From the NCBI GenBank assembly GCA_029934915.1, contig JAOZLI010000049.1, positions 1 to 12,037 of the forward strand: 12,037 nt of DNA, written 5' to 3'. Below, one piece after another: positions 1-7,238 of the stretch. A program made the position numbers and the translations under genes. The notes beneath the pieces were generated by a model, which worked only from the letters and a program-made list of their open reading frames with translations, searched no databases and was not told the origin of the DNA. Positions within the stretch are counted from its first letter, which is position 1; every line of letters begins with the position of its first letter. This DNA is from Desulfocapsa sp. Its GTDB lineage: Bacteria > Desulfobacterota > Desulfobulbia > Desulfobulbales > Desulfocapsaceae.

Positions 1-214
1 ATACGGAATTTTCGGCATAGACCGAAAGAGGCATGCCTTCAATGGGTGGAATATTTCCTACGATCACGCCAAAGCCAATGGGTACCAGGAGGAGTGGTTC
101 GTAATCTTTGGTGATGGCAAGGTAAATAAAGATAATACCGATGGTGATCATCACCAGGTTGATCCATTCCAGGTGGGCAATTCCTGAGTTATTATAAAAA
201 CTAAGTAGATCCAT
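1..214 (-). CDS. mmdB: Na+-translocating methylmalonyl-CoA decarboxylase beta subunit, N-terminal part
   Basis: Only the first 71 codons are present; the gene runs off the left edge of the window. The ATG at 214-212 opens a hydrophobic segment (about residues 18-33) followed by the pattern KDYEPLLLVPIGFG (residues 36-49), which is typical of the OadB/MmdB/GcdB family. In that family the beta subunit is the polytopic membrane protein that decarboxylates carboxybiotin and couples this to Na+ export. It lies 94 bases downstream of the biotin-carrier gene and completes an mmdA-D-C-B order. Upstream of the ATG there is only a weak purine-rich run (AGAGAAAAAG) as ribosome binding site. The substrate assignment (methylmalonyl-CoA rather than oxaloacetate or glutaconyl-CoA) rests on the neighbours, not on this fragment. 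Confidence 0.88.
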   Translation of the reverse strand, partial: MDLLSFYNNSGIAHLEWINLVMITIGIIFIYLAITKDYEPLLLVPIGFGVIVGNIPPIEGMPLSVYAENSV

Positions 215-254
215 TACTTTTTCTCTGACACTAAATTGTGTTCACATTTAAATT

Positions 255-273
255 CGGAACGCAGTGCGTTCCG
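255..273. repeat. 19-bp palindrome between mmdC and mmdB
   Basis: CGGAACGCA and TGCGTTCCG form a perfect 9-bp inverted repeat around a single central base. It sits in the 94-base gap between the mmdC stop and the mmdB start. On the transcript (minus strand) a nearby TTCCG at 281-277 could pair with the first CGGAA instead, so two mutually exclusive small hairpins are possible. No U-run follows on the transcribed strand, so it does not look like a terminator for this operon. It may be a REP-like element or an mRNA processing or stability hairpin; the role is inferred. Confidence 0.55.
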
Positions 274-308
274 TTTTGCGGAAACGAACTCTGTTGCCTT
301 ATGACGTT

Positions 309-755
309 TTATTTGATAACGATCAAAGCCTGACCCTGGCCCACAACATCACCCTCGCTGACAAGGATTTCCTGTATGGTTCCGTCCATGGTAGCGGTGA
401 TGCTGTTTTCCAGTTTCATGGCTTCCAGGACCAGAAGCTTCTGGCCGGTGCGCACTTTTTCTCCAAGGGCGACAGATATGGAGATAATTTGTCCTGGAAT
501 GGGAGTAACGATACTTCCTGAACCGGCTTTTGTCGTGGGGGAGGTGCTAGGTAGAGCAGCAGAAGTTGCAGAGGGTTGCACTGCGGAAATAGCTGCTGCT
601 GGTTCACCGGTTGGCAGAGGGCTGAGACTTGCAATGGTATCAATATGGACGACATGTTGTGTGCCGTTCACTTCAGCCAGTACTGCATCATCGGTAACAT
701 CATTAATAACAACGGTGTAGCTGTTGTTGTTGATTTTAAGTTTATATTCTTTCAT
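309..755 (-). CDS. mmdC: Biotin carboxyl carrier subunit of methylmalonyl-CoA decarboxylase
   Basis: This 148-residue protein is the mobile carrier that moves CO2 as carboxybiotin between the carboxyltransferase MmdA and the membrane subunit MmdB. Residues 1-40 form a short N-terminal part. Residues 43-78 are a flexible linker rich in Ala, Pro, Ser and Thr. Residues 81-148 are a biotinyl domain with the attachment site EAMKLEN, the biotinylated lysine being Lys114. The residue after the lysine is Leu where Met is most common, a tolerated variant. Length and layout match the gamma (biotin) subunits of Na+-pumping decarboxylases. The gene starts 7 bases after the mmdD stop, and no good Shine-Dalgarno sequence is seen, so coupling to mmdD translation is likely. 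Confidence 0.93.
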   Translation of the reverse strand: MKEYKLKINNNSYTVVINDVTDDAVLAEVNGTQHVVHIDTIASLSPLPTGEPAAAISAVQPSATSAALPSTSPTTKAGSGSIVTPIPGQIISISVALGEKVRTGQKLLVLEAMKLENSITATMDGTIQEILVSEGDVVGQGQALIVIK

Positions 756-762
756 TATTTTT

Positions 763-1137
763 TTATAAATTCCAACGGTTGGGGAGTTTTCTGCTGTTTA
801 ATGAGTGCATGCGCCCGGAAGCCTGCCAGGGAGATTCCATATCGCCATGACTCTTCCAGGTTATTTTTTCATCTCCGTCCGGAAAGTTGTTGTGAAGATG
901 CAGGGCGGTGGCAATGGCGAGGAGAATCTCTTCCTCCTCATCTTTGTTTGCCGCAGGACTGTCAAGCGCTTTAAGGTTTTTACGAGCTCCAAGCTGTAAA
1001 AGTTTCGGCAGCAATACTATATAGAGGGCGATGATCAGTAATCCAGCGAACACCAGTCCCATGCCCATCAGGGAAAACTGCAGAGCATTGAAATCCGGTC
1101 TCAAGATATTATGTAAACCAATATTTGTAAAAGACAT
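763..1137 (-). CDS. mmdD: Small membrane (delta/OadG-like) subunit of Na+-pumping decarboxylase
   Basis: A 124-residue protein with one clear transmembrane helix near the N-terminus (about residues 22-43, rich in Leu, Ile, Val and Gly) and a charged, acidic cytoplasmic tail including a DEEEE run. Homologues (OadG, MmdD) anchor and assemble the decarboxylase at the membrane and help the biotin carrier contact the beta subunit. It lies between mmdA and mmdC, exactly where mmdD sits in Propionigenium modestum. I chose the ATG at 1137, 10 bases after the mmdA stop. An in-frame ATG at 1167 would add 10 residues but overlaps mmdA and has no better ribosome site. This family is poorly conserved in sequence, so the call rests on topology and position. 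Confidence 0.82.
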   Translation of the reverse strand: MSFTNIGLHNILRPDFNALQFSLMGMGLVFAGLLIIALYIVLLPKLLQLGARKNLKALDSPAANKDEEEEILLAIATALHLHNNFPDGDEKITWKSHGDMESPWQASGRMHSLNSRKLPNRWNL

Positions 1138-1147
1138 ATTGTTCTCG

Positions 1148-2692
1148 TTACAGAGGGATATTCCCATGTTTTTTCATGGGGTTGGAGTCTCTTTTGTTTT
1201 GCAGCATGCCAAGGGCTTTTACAATACGAAAGCGGGTTCTTGCCGGTTCAATAATATCATCGACATACCCTCGCCTCGCGGCAACGTATGGATTTGCAAC
1301 GGCTTCCTGGTACTCTGCCTCTTTATCAGCTAGAAATTTTGCGGGATCTTCCTGCTTTTGGGCTTCTCGTCCATAGAGCACACCAACCGCACCTTTGGCA
1401 CCCATCACCGCAATTTCGGCACCCGGCCAGGCATAATTGATATCTCCCCGCAGATGTTTGGAAGACATGACGCAATATGCTCCACCATATGCTTTTCTGG
1501 TAATTACAGTAATTTTGGGGACAGTTGCCTCGGCGTAGGCATAGAGCATTTTGGCACCATTTCTGATAACACCACCATATTCCTGCACTGTACCCGGTAA
1601 AAATCCGGGAACATCCACAAAGGTAACCACTGGGATATTAAAACAATCACAAAAACGAACAAATCGTGCTCCTTTTATCGACGAATCAATATCCAGTACT
1701 CCAGAAAGATGCAAGGGTTGATTCCCTACAATACCAACTGCTTTGCCATCATATCGTGCAAAACCAATAATCAGGTTAGGGGCAAAATCTTTTTTGATTT
1801 CAAAAAAATCACGATTATCGATGCTGGCCAGGATAACCTCTTTCATATCGTAGGGTTCGCTTGCACTCTCGGGGATTATAGCATTTAATTCTTCGGCCCG
1901 ACGTTCGGCAGGATCCTGAGTGGGGATCATGGGTGGGTTTTCCACGTTGTTCTGCGGAAGAAAAGAGAGCAGCTTCTTCACATACTCCACACAGTCAAGC
2001 CCAGATTCTGCTGCATAGTCAGAAACGCCGCTACGGGATGAGTGCATATCAGCACCGCCCAGTTCTTCGACGGTGACATCTTCATGGGTGACAGATTTAA
2101 CAACTTTGGGGCCGGTGAGAAACATATAGGAGTTGTTTTTGACCATGGCTATAAAGTCGGTAAGGGCTGGAGAATAGACAGCACCTCCAGCGCAGGGACC
2201 AAAAATTGCAGAAATCTGTGGAACGACTCCGGAGGCCATCACATTACGAAGGAAAATGTCGGAATATCCAGCCAATGATTCGATGCCCTCCTGAATTCGA
2301 GCGCCTCCAGAATCATTCAGGCCGATAATGGGTGCGCCATTTTTAACGGCCAGATCCATTATTTTGCAAATCTTTTCGGCAATGGTTTCGGAAAGCGAGC
2401 CACCAAGAATGGTGGGATCCTGAGCGTACACATATACTAACCGGCCACTCACGGTGCCATATCCGGTGACTACCCCATCGCCAGGAAAGACTTTCTTTTC
2501 CATCCCAAAAGAATGGCAGCGGTGGGTCTTAAACATATCAAACTCTTCAAAAGAACCGGGGTCGAGCAGGGTGTCGATGCGTTCTCTTGCGGTCATTCGG
2601 CCTTTGGCATGTAGCTTTTCTATGCGTTCTGTACCACCGCCAAGTCTGGCTTCTGCCCTTAGTTCCATGAGTGTATCAAGAGGAGTGCTCAT
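1148..2692 (-). CDS. mmdA: Methylmalonyl-CoA decarboxylase carboxyltransferase (alpha) subunit
   Basis: This 514-residue carboxyltransferase of the PccB/MmdA family moves the carboxyl group between (S)-methylmalonyl-CoA and enzyme-bound biotin. The two crotonase-like halves are complete. The N-terminal oxyanion-hole motif SGGAR is at 128-132, with [12 protein letters not shown] at 165-176. The C-terminal motif [12 protein letters not shown] is at 400-411, preceded by VPGFLPGT at 361-368. At the position after GGAY, PccB enzymes usually have Asp and acetyl-CoA types Ile; here it is Cys406. The ATG overlaps the mce stop (ATGA), and GAGG at 2703-2700 is a good ribosome site. On sequence alone it could be propionyl-CoA carboxylase beta. 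The adjacent biotin-carrier, small membrane and beta genes, with no biotin carboxylase in the window, favour the decarboxylase. Confidence 0.93.
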   Translation of the reverse strand: MSTPLDTLMELRAEARLGGGTERIEKLHAKGRMTARERIDTLLDPGSFEEFDMFKTHRCHSFGMEKKVFPGDGVVTGYGTVSGRLVYVYAQDPTILGGSLSETIAEKICKIMDLAVKNGAPIIGLNDSGGARIQEGIESLAGYSDIFLRNVMASGVVPQISAIFGPCAGGAVYSPALTDFIAMVKNNSYMFLTGPKVVKSVTHEDVTVEELGGADMHSSRSGVSDYAAESGLDCVEYVKKLLSFLPQNNVENPPMIPTQDPAERRAEELNAIIPESASEPYDMKEVILASIDNRDFFEIKKDFAPNLIIGFARYDGKAVGIVGNQPLHLSGVLDIDSSIKGARFVRFCDCFNIPVVTFVDVPGFLPGTVQEYGGVIRNGAKMLYAYAEATVPKITVITRKAYGGAYCVMSSKHLRGDINYAWPGAEIAVMGAKGAVGVLYGREAQKQEDPAKFLADKEAEYQEAVANPYVAARRGYVDDIIEPARTRFRIVKALGMLQNKRDSNPMKKHGNIPL

Positions 2693-3096
2693 TGTTTTAC
2701 CTCGCTGCAGAATTCGGTGAGAAGACCGTGGCTGGATTTTGGATGAAGAAAGGCAACCTGTTTGTTGCCAGCACCGGTAAAGGGTGTTTCGTGGATTAGT
2801 TTACAGCCCTGCTCTTTGGCATTAGCCAGTTCCTTTTCAATGTTTGAGCTCTGGTAGGCTACATGATGCAATCCTTCTCCACGCTTTTGCAGGAAGCCGG
2901 CAATAGGGCTGTCGTCAGATGTTGGTTCAAGGAGCTCAATATGTGTCTCTCCAAGGACAAAGAATGCTGTGCGCACTTTTTGTGAGGCAATCTCTTCTTC
3001 TTTTTCGCAGGTAAGGCCCAGAATATTTTCGTAAAATTTTCGGGCTTCGGCAATTGAATGGACTGCTATTCCTAAATGATCTATTTTTTTTAGCAT
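2689..3096 (-). CDS. mce: Methylmalonyl-CoA epimerase
   Basis: A 135-residue protein of the vicinal-oxygen-chelate (glyoxalase) fold that interconverts (S)- and (R)-methylmalonyl-CoA, linking the decarboxylase stereoisomer to the one used by the mutase. Two beta-alpha-beta-beta-beta modules are visible. Metal-site candidates are His7 (in KIDHLGIAV), Glu54 (HIELLEP), His78 (GLHHVAY) and Glu128 (LLTEF). [11 protein letters not shown] at 114-124 is a family hallmark. The ATG at 3096 is preceded by GAGAAGG (3113-3107) and gives the family-typical length; the open frame upstream has no better start. The stop overlaps the mmdA start by four bases (ATGA), implying translational coupling. Confidence 0.95.
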   Translation of the reverse strand: MLKKIDHLGIAVHSIAEARKFYENILGLTCEKEEEIASQKVRTAFFVLGETHIELLEPTSDDSPIAGFLQKRGEGLHHVAYQSSNIEKELANAKEQGCKLIHETPFTGAGNKQVAFLHPKSSHGLLTEFCSEVKQ

Positions 3097-3264
3097 AAAT
3101 TTAGTACCTTCTCGATGAATTTCGATAATGAAAAACAAGAAAAGTGTTTTTGTTTTATTGTGTTATAAGAGAAAGTTCATAACGCTTGGTCAGGCAGCAA
3201 GGTTGTGATACTACACACTTTATAGCTTTGAACTTTCTACTTTCAACTTGCGGGCTTGTCCGCT
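3097..3264. other. mcmA-mce intergenic gap with a 10-bp inverted repeat
   Basis: This is one of the largest gaps in the operon, and no gene is seen in it. AGAAAGTTCA at 3170-3179 and TGAACTTTCT at 3229-3238 are perfect inverted repeats 49 bases apart. The right arm runs into a further TTTCAACTT, giving a tract of related short units. A small GCGG/CCGC hairpin (3250-3263) lies just after the mcmA stop on the transcript. An A/T-rich segment (about 3120-3165) with an AAAACAA/TTGTTTT pairing potential precedes the mce ribosome site. It could be a decayed repeat element or an internal regulatory or processing region. No convincing promoter hexamers or terminator were recognised. Confidence 0.45.
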
Positions 3265-4908
3265 TTAGTCTCTATATTCTCCGAAAACATCTCGTAGCAC
3301 GGAACAAATCTCACCAAGGCTGGCATATTCACGCACTGCTCCAAGGATAGGTTCCATTAAGTTGGCTCCCGTGTCTGCAGCTTGTTTCAGTTCGGCAAGC
3401 CGATCGTCCACAGCGTTTTGATTCCGTTGTGCCCGAATGTCCTGTAAGCTCGCAACCTGAGTATCTTCGACCTTTGGATCTACTCGAAGCAGCTCGGGCT
3501 TTTCTTCTTTATCAATCTGAAACTTGTTTACTCCAACGATAACTCGCTCGCCAGATTCAATTTCCTTTTGGTAGTCGTAGGATGCCTGTTCGATCTGGCT
3601 CTTTATAAAGCCGTTTTCAATGCAGCTGACAACGCCACCGGAATCATCAATCTTGGCGATAAGTTCCTCGGCGGCAAGCTCTATGGAATCAGTAAGTTGT
3701 TCCATATAATACGATCCGGCAAAAGGGTCAACTGTATCAGCAACACCAGATTCATGAGCAATGATCTGTTGCGTCCGTAATGCTGTACGTACTGAGTCTT
3801 CTGTGGGAAGGGACAACGCTTCGTCACGGGAGTTGGTGTGCAGGCTTTGTGTTCCGCCAAGGACAGCTGATAATGCCTGTAGCGTGACGCGTACGATATT
3901 ATTGTCGATCTGTTGGGCTGCAAGAGAGCTGCCAGCAGTTTGAGTATGAAAGCGCATCATCATGGAAGCTGGCTTTTTCGCCTCAAAACGGTTCTTCATA
4001 ATTCTTGCCCAGAGCCGTCTTGCCGCTCTGAATTTGGCCACCTCTTCCAGTAAATTGGAGGAGGCATTAAAGAAAAAGGCAAGACGTCTGGCAAAATGAT
4101 CTATCTCAAGTCCAGCATCCAATGCAGTCTGCACATAGGTGATGCCATTGGCCAGTGTAAAAGCCACTTCCTGAGCTGCTGTGGAGCCTGCTTCTCTGAT
4201 ATGGTAGCCGGAGATGGAAATGGTATTAAAGAGCGGCATGTTAGCACTGCACCACTGAAAAATGTCGGTGATTAAGCCTAAAGATGGCTGTGGCGGAAAT
4301 ATATAGGTACCCCTTGCCACATACTCCTTTAAGACATCGTTCTGGATGGTGCCCCGCAGTTTGCTGGCCTCAACTCCCTGCTTTTCGGCCACCACAATAT
4401 ACATGGCAAGAAGGACAATGGCAGGAGAGTTGATAGTCATGGAGGTGGATATATCAGCAAGTGGAATGTCAGCAAAGAGCATTTCCATATCGGCTAAGGT
4501 GTCGATTGCTACGCCAACTTTACCAACTTCACCGAGAGACATGGCATCATCAGAGTCATATCCGATTTGCGTGGGGAGATCAAAGGCCACGGACAGGCCT
4601 GTGGTTCCCTGATCGAGTAAATAACGGTAGCGTTTGTTTGATTCAGCAGCACTGGAAAATCCTGCATATTGACGCATGGTCCAGAATCTTCCCCTATACA
4701 TGGTGGGCTGTACGCCGCGGGTGTAGGGGTATTGGCCTGGAAAACCAAGGTGCTCGGTATAGTTGTCGTCAATTTCTACAGGAACTGCGAGACGGGGTAC
4801 TTCTGCCTCACCGTGGAGAGTAAACTCTTCCTTGCGTTCCGGAAAACGGTTCAAGCTGGCAGCGAGCTCGTTTTCCTGCCACTGGTTGTATTTTTTTTGA
4901 TTAGCCAT
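3265..4908 (-). CDS. mcmA: Methylmalonyl-CoA mutase, catalytic (large) subunit
   Basis: This 547-residue TIM-barrel subunit carries out the radical interconversion of (R)-methylmalonyl-CoA and succinyl-CoA with adenosylcobalamin held by the separate McmB subunit. Family landmarks include TRGVQPTMY (63-71), MRQYAGF (78-84), [12 protein letters not shown] (109-120) and [12 protein letters not shown] (231-242). The residues matching the mutase specificity pair are Tyr81 and Arg199. These favour methylmalonyl-CoA over isobutyryl-CoA, whose mutases carry Phe and Gln. His236 matches the catalytic histidine. The chain ends without a B12 domain, as in two-gene mutases of archaea and several anaerobes. 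Its ATG lies inside the end of meaB (8-base overlap), with no obvious Shine-Dalgarno sequence, so reinitiation is likely. Confidence 0.96.
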   Translation of the reverse strand: MANQKKYNQWQENELAASLNRFPERKEEFTLHGEAEVPRLAVPVEIDDNYTEHLGFPGQYPYTRGVQPTMYRGRFWTMRQYAGFSSAAESNKRYRYLLDQGTTGLSVAFDLPTQIGYDSDDAMSLGEVGKVGVAIDTLADMEMLFADIPLADISTSMTINSPAIVLLAMYIVVAEKQGVEASKLRGTIQNDVLKEYVARGTYIFPPQPSLGLITDIFQWCSANMPLFNTISISGYHIREAGSTAAQEVAFTLANGITYVQTALDAGLEIDHFARRLAFFFNASSNLLEEVAKFRAARRLWARIMKNRFEAKKPASMMMRFHTQTAGSSLAAQQIDNNIVRVTLQALSAVLGGTQSLHTNSRDEALSLPTEDSVRTALRTQQIIAHESGVADTVDPFAGSYYMEQLTDSIELAAEELIAKIDDSGGVVSCIENGFIKSQIEQASYDYQKEIESGERVIVGVNKFQIDKEEKPELLRVDPKVEDTQVASLQDIRAQRNQNAVDDRLAELKQAADTGANLMEPILGAVREYASLGEICSVLRDVFGEYRD

Positions 4909-5833
4909 TGGGTGTATTTGCTATAAGTTGTTGTGCACGGATACGTGGATCTGTCTGTTGTGGGTTGCTGTCTTTTTTCAGTTGTTCTGTAAAACGCGGC
5001 CTGAGTATTTCAAAGATCCAGTCCAGGGTTTCGCTATCCAGAGCCTCATGACGGCGCTTTGTTTTTATGCTGTTTGTCTCAATATATGCTTCAAAGCTGT
5101 GAAGAGAATCAATAAGTTTCTTGATACCACTGTTTTCGGACGCGATGGTCTCTAAAACTCGTGGGATATTGCTTTCTTCTTCCTTTTGGACAAATATCTG
5201 CTGCATTTCCATGCGCAGTGCGTCAGCTCCAGGCAGATCATATTTATTGACCACTAGAAAATCCGCAACCTCAAGAAGGCCAGCTTTCATGGCCTGTATA
5301 TCATCGCCAAAACCTGGTGCCAAGACCATAATAGTGATATCAGCAAGGCGTATAATATCCATCTCCGACTGTCCGACCCCCACCGTTTCGATAAGAATCA
5401 CATCGCAGCCTGACGCTGCCATAATGCGCACGGTGGCACCAGCTGAAGCACACAGGCCGCCCAGGCGCCCACGTGTGGCCATGGAACGCACAACAACATC
5501 TTTGTCGAGTGCATGTTCCATCATCCGTATCCGGTCACCAAGCACAGCACCTCCACTGATGGGAGATGAAGGATCAATGGCGACAATTCCCACCCGTTTG
5601 TTACGCCTGCGGAGTTCGCTAATCAAACTGGAGGTGAGTGTCGATTTACCGGCACCGGGTGGGCCGGTAATACCAAGCACCAGGGCGTTTTCTATTCGTT
5701 TAGGATCAAGTCCTGCAAGAATTTCAGCAGCATCACTCAGGTTGTTTTCCACCACTGAGATGGCTCGTCCTATGGCTCGTGGATCTTGCTTTGTAATGCC
5801 AGTGAGAAGTGTGTGGCTACTGTTCACAGGCAT
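4901..5833 (-). CDS. meaB: Methylmalonyl-CoA mutase chaperone GTPase, MeaB/ArgK family
   Basis: A 310-residue G3E-type P-loop GTPase that gates cofactor loading of the mutase and protects it from inactivation. The Walker A motif GPPGAGKST is at 57-65. The conserved [20 protein letters not shown] region begins at 85, ETVGVGQSE is at 149-157, and the guanine-specificity motif NKYD is at 196-199. Length is normal for the family. The gene overlaps mcmB by 17 bases and mcmA by 8, so all three should be translated together and in balanced amounts. The order B12 subunit - MeaB - mutase mirrors the domain order of the fused enzyme IcmF. No strong ribosome site precedes its ATG, which fits coupling. 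Confidence 0.96.
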   Translation of the reverse strand: MPVNSSHTLLTGITKQDPRAIGRAISVVENNLSDAAEILAGLDPKRIENALVLGITGPPGAGKSTLTSSLISELRRRNKRVGIVAIDPSSPISGGAVLGDRIRMMEHALDKDVVVRSMATRGRLGGLCASAGATVRIMAASGCDVILIETVGVGQSEMDIIRLADITIMVLAPGFGDDIQAMKAGLLEVADFLVVNKYDLPGADALRMEMQQIFVQKEEESNIPRVLETIASENSGIKKLIDSLHSFEAYIETNSIKTKRRHEALDSETLDWIFEILRPRFTEQLKKDSNPQQTDPRIRAQQLIANTPNG

Positions 5834-6212
5834 CGCTGAAAGACTTGATTATGGTGGCAGCAGGGGTGCCGGGAGTGAAAATTGCCTTCATGCCTGCAGC
5901 AAGTAGGGCTTCCATATCTTCATCGGGAATAACTCCTCCACCAAGTACGGGAATATCAGCAGCTCCACGGGCTTTCAGTTCCTTAATAACCTCTGGGAAA
6001 AGTCGCAAGTGCGCACCAGACAGAGATGAAAGTCCAATGACATCCACGTCTTCCTGGATGGCGGTGGCTGCAATCTCTGCGGCAGTTCTTCGTATACCCG
6101 TGTAAATAACTTCGAATCCTTCATCACGTAGAGCACGGGCAATGAATTTTGCGCCACGGTCATGGCCATCGAGGCCCGGTTTGCCTATTAGTACTCGGTA
6201 TGGAGTTGTCAT
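5817..6212 (-). CDS. mcmB: Methylmalonyl-CoA mutase, cobalamin-binding (small) subunit
   Basis: A 131-residue Rossmann-like B12-binding protein that carries adenosylcobalamin base-off for the mutase. The DxHxxG signature is Asp15, His17 (the lower cobalt ligand) and Gly20, in LDGHDRGAK. The supporting motifs GLSSLSG (60-66) and LGGGVIPDED (90-99) contact the nucleotide tail in this family. The ATG at 6212 gives the usual N-terminus just before RVLIGKPGLDGHD. A longer in-frame reading from a TTG at 6278 would be coded by the upstream repeat element and is rejected. No Shine-Dalgarno sequence is evident before the ATG. It follows sucD after a 150-base gap filled mostly by repeat copy A. Confidence 0.95.
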   Translation of the reverse strand: MTTPYRVLIGKPGLDGHDRGAKFIARALRDEGFEVIYTGIRRTAAEIAATAIQEDVDVIGLSSLSGAHLRLFPEVIKELKARGAADIPVLGGGVIPDEDMEALLAAGMKAIFTPGTPAATIIKSFSDACEQ

Positions 6213-6245
6213 GAGATTAGATTGATTGTGTTGTTGTATAATCAG

Positions 6246-6352
6246 AAGATTAAAAGAGAACCGCAGAATATTGAACAAGGAATGTCGAACCGCAGAAGTG
6301 AAAATACTTCGACATTCGACATTTCTTGTTCGTCATTCGATATTCTCTTTTT
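6246..6352. repeat. Palindromic interspersed repeat, copy A (3' of sucD)
   Basis: Imperfect inverted repeat between sucD and mcmB. The left arm (about 6266-6290) contains GAACAAGGAATGTCGAA, and the right arm (about 6309-6345) carries its near complement ending TTCTTGTTC. Segment 6273-6298 matches 8464-8489 of copy B with one mismatch, and 6314-6346 matches 8528-8560 with two. The left arm lacks about seven bases found in copy B. Both copies have the same orientation, and each begins within about 5-20 bases of a succinyl-CoA synthetase stop codon. It looks like a non-coding MITE- or REP-like element that can fold in RNA; no transposase is present. Confidence 0.8.
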
Positions 6353-6362
6353 GTTGTTGTCT

Positions 6363-7235
6363 TTAACTAAAAACCCTTTTACAGAGTGCACCCAGATCAC
6401 CAAGAGACTCACAAACATGAATCCCATTTTCCCGCATGGCCGTGAGTTTAGCCTCAGCCGTGCCCTGACCATTGCTGACAATGGCACCGGCATGTCCCAT
6501 ACGTCTGCCGGGAGGTGCGGTGAGTCCTGCAATAAAACCCACTACCGGTTTGGTCATGTTGGCAGCGATCCAGGCAGCAGCCTCTTCTTCGGCATTTCCA
6601 CCGATTTCGCCTACCATAACCACGGCTTCTGTTTCAGGATCATCCTGAAATGCACTGAGGCAGTCAATAAAATCAGTACCGTTGATAGGGTCGCCACCAA
6701 TGCCAAGGCAGGTGGTTTGTCCAAGACCCTGCTCCGTTAGTTGGTGTACAACCTCATAGGTGAGGGTACCAGAACGTGACACCACACCAACAGGGCCACC
6801 GGGAGTATGAATGGGGCCGGGCATAATACCGATTTTACAGGCACCGGGAGTGATGATACCCGGACAATTAGGACCAATAAGCCGACTTGTTGTACCGGCC
6901 ATGCCGTTTTTCACACGCAGCATGTCCATAACGGGGATTCCTTCCGTGATACAGACTATCAGATCAATTCCAGCATCCACAGCCTCCAGAATCGCTTCTG
7001 CAGCAAAGGGTGGTGGCACAACAATCATGGTGGCATTTGCCCCGGTTTTATCAGCGGCTTCGGCCACACTGTTAAAAACAGGGATACCATCAACTTCCTG
7101 GCCACCTTTCCCAGGCGTTACTCCGCCCACAATATTGGTTCCATAGTCCTGGCACTGTCCGGTATGAAAACGACCTTCTTTGCCAGTGATGCCCTGTACC
7201 AGCACCTTTGTTTCATTATTAATAAAAATAGCCAT
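6363..7235 (-). CDS. sucD: Succinyl-CoA synthetase (ADP/GDP-forming) alpha subunit
   Basis: A 290-residue alpha subunit that binds CoA and carries the phosphohistidine intermediate, interconverting succinyl-CoA plus NDP and phosphate with succinate, CoA and NTP. The N-terminal CoA-binding Rossmann domain shows [13 protein letters not shown] (13-25) and GGVTPGKGG (37-45). [11 protein letters not shown] is at 121-131. The phosphorylated histidine is His248 in [10 protein letters not shown]. It is complete and of normal length. Unusually, it does not follow sucC directly: the GlpQ-like gene lies between them, and its stop is only 3 bases before this ATG, so sucD translation is probably coupled to that gene. 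The ribosome site is weak (GAGAAC). Confidence 0.96.
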   Translation of the reverse strand: MAIFINNETKVLVQGITGKEGRFHTGQCQDYGTNIVGGVTPGKGGQEVDGIPVFNSVAEAADKTGANATMIVVPPPFAAEAILEAVDAGIDLIVCITEGIPVMDMLRVKNGMAGTTSRLIGPNCPGIITPGACKIGIMPGPIHTPGGPVGVVSRSGTLTYEVVHQLTEQGLGQTTCLGIGGDPINGTDFIDCLSAFQDDPETEAVVMVGEIGGNAEEEAAAWIAANMTKPVVGFIAGLTAPPGRRMGHAGAIVSNGQGTAEAKLTAMRENGIHVCESLGDLGALCKRVFS

Positions 7236-7238
7236 AAG

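Noticed and set aside
1138..1167. Upstream ATG for mmdD overlapping mmdA
   Set aside because: It adds a 10-residue N-terminus before the family-like start, overlaps mmdA by 20 bases and has no better ribosome site.
1148..2692. Reading mmdA as a propionyl-CoA carboxylase beta subunit
   Set aside because: Sequence alone allows it, but the directly following small membrane, biotin-carrier and beta subunit genes are those of a Na+-pumping decarboxylase, and no biotin carboxylase is present in the window.
3118..3150. Possible third decayed copy of the TGTCGAA repeat near the mce start
   Set aside because: There is a loose resemblance in A/T-rich sequence only; no intact TGTCGAA unit or matching arm is present.
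5121..5906. Long plus-strand open frame (261 codons) antisense to meaB
   Set aside because: It has no family motifs and mirrors meaB codons; the minus-strand frame has complete Walker A and NKYD motifs.
6213..6278. N-terminal extension of mcmB from a TTG start
   Set aside because: The extra 22 codons are partly repeat sequence, and the conserved B12-domain start fits the ATG at 6212.
6222..6740. Plus-strand open frame beginning in repeat copy A and running over sucD
   Set aside because: Same reason: repeat-derived start and antisense remainder, no recognisable domain.
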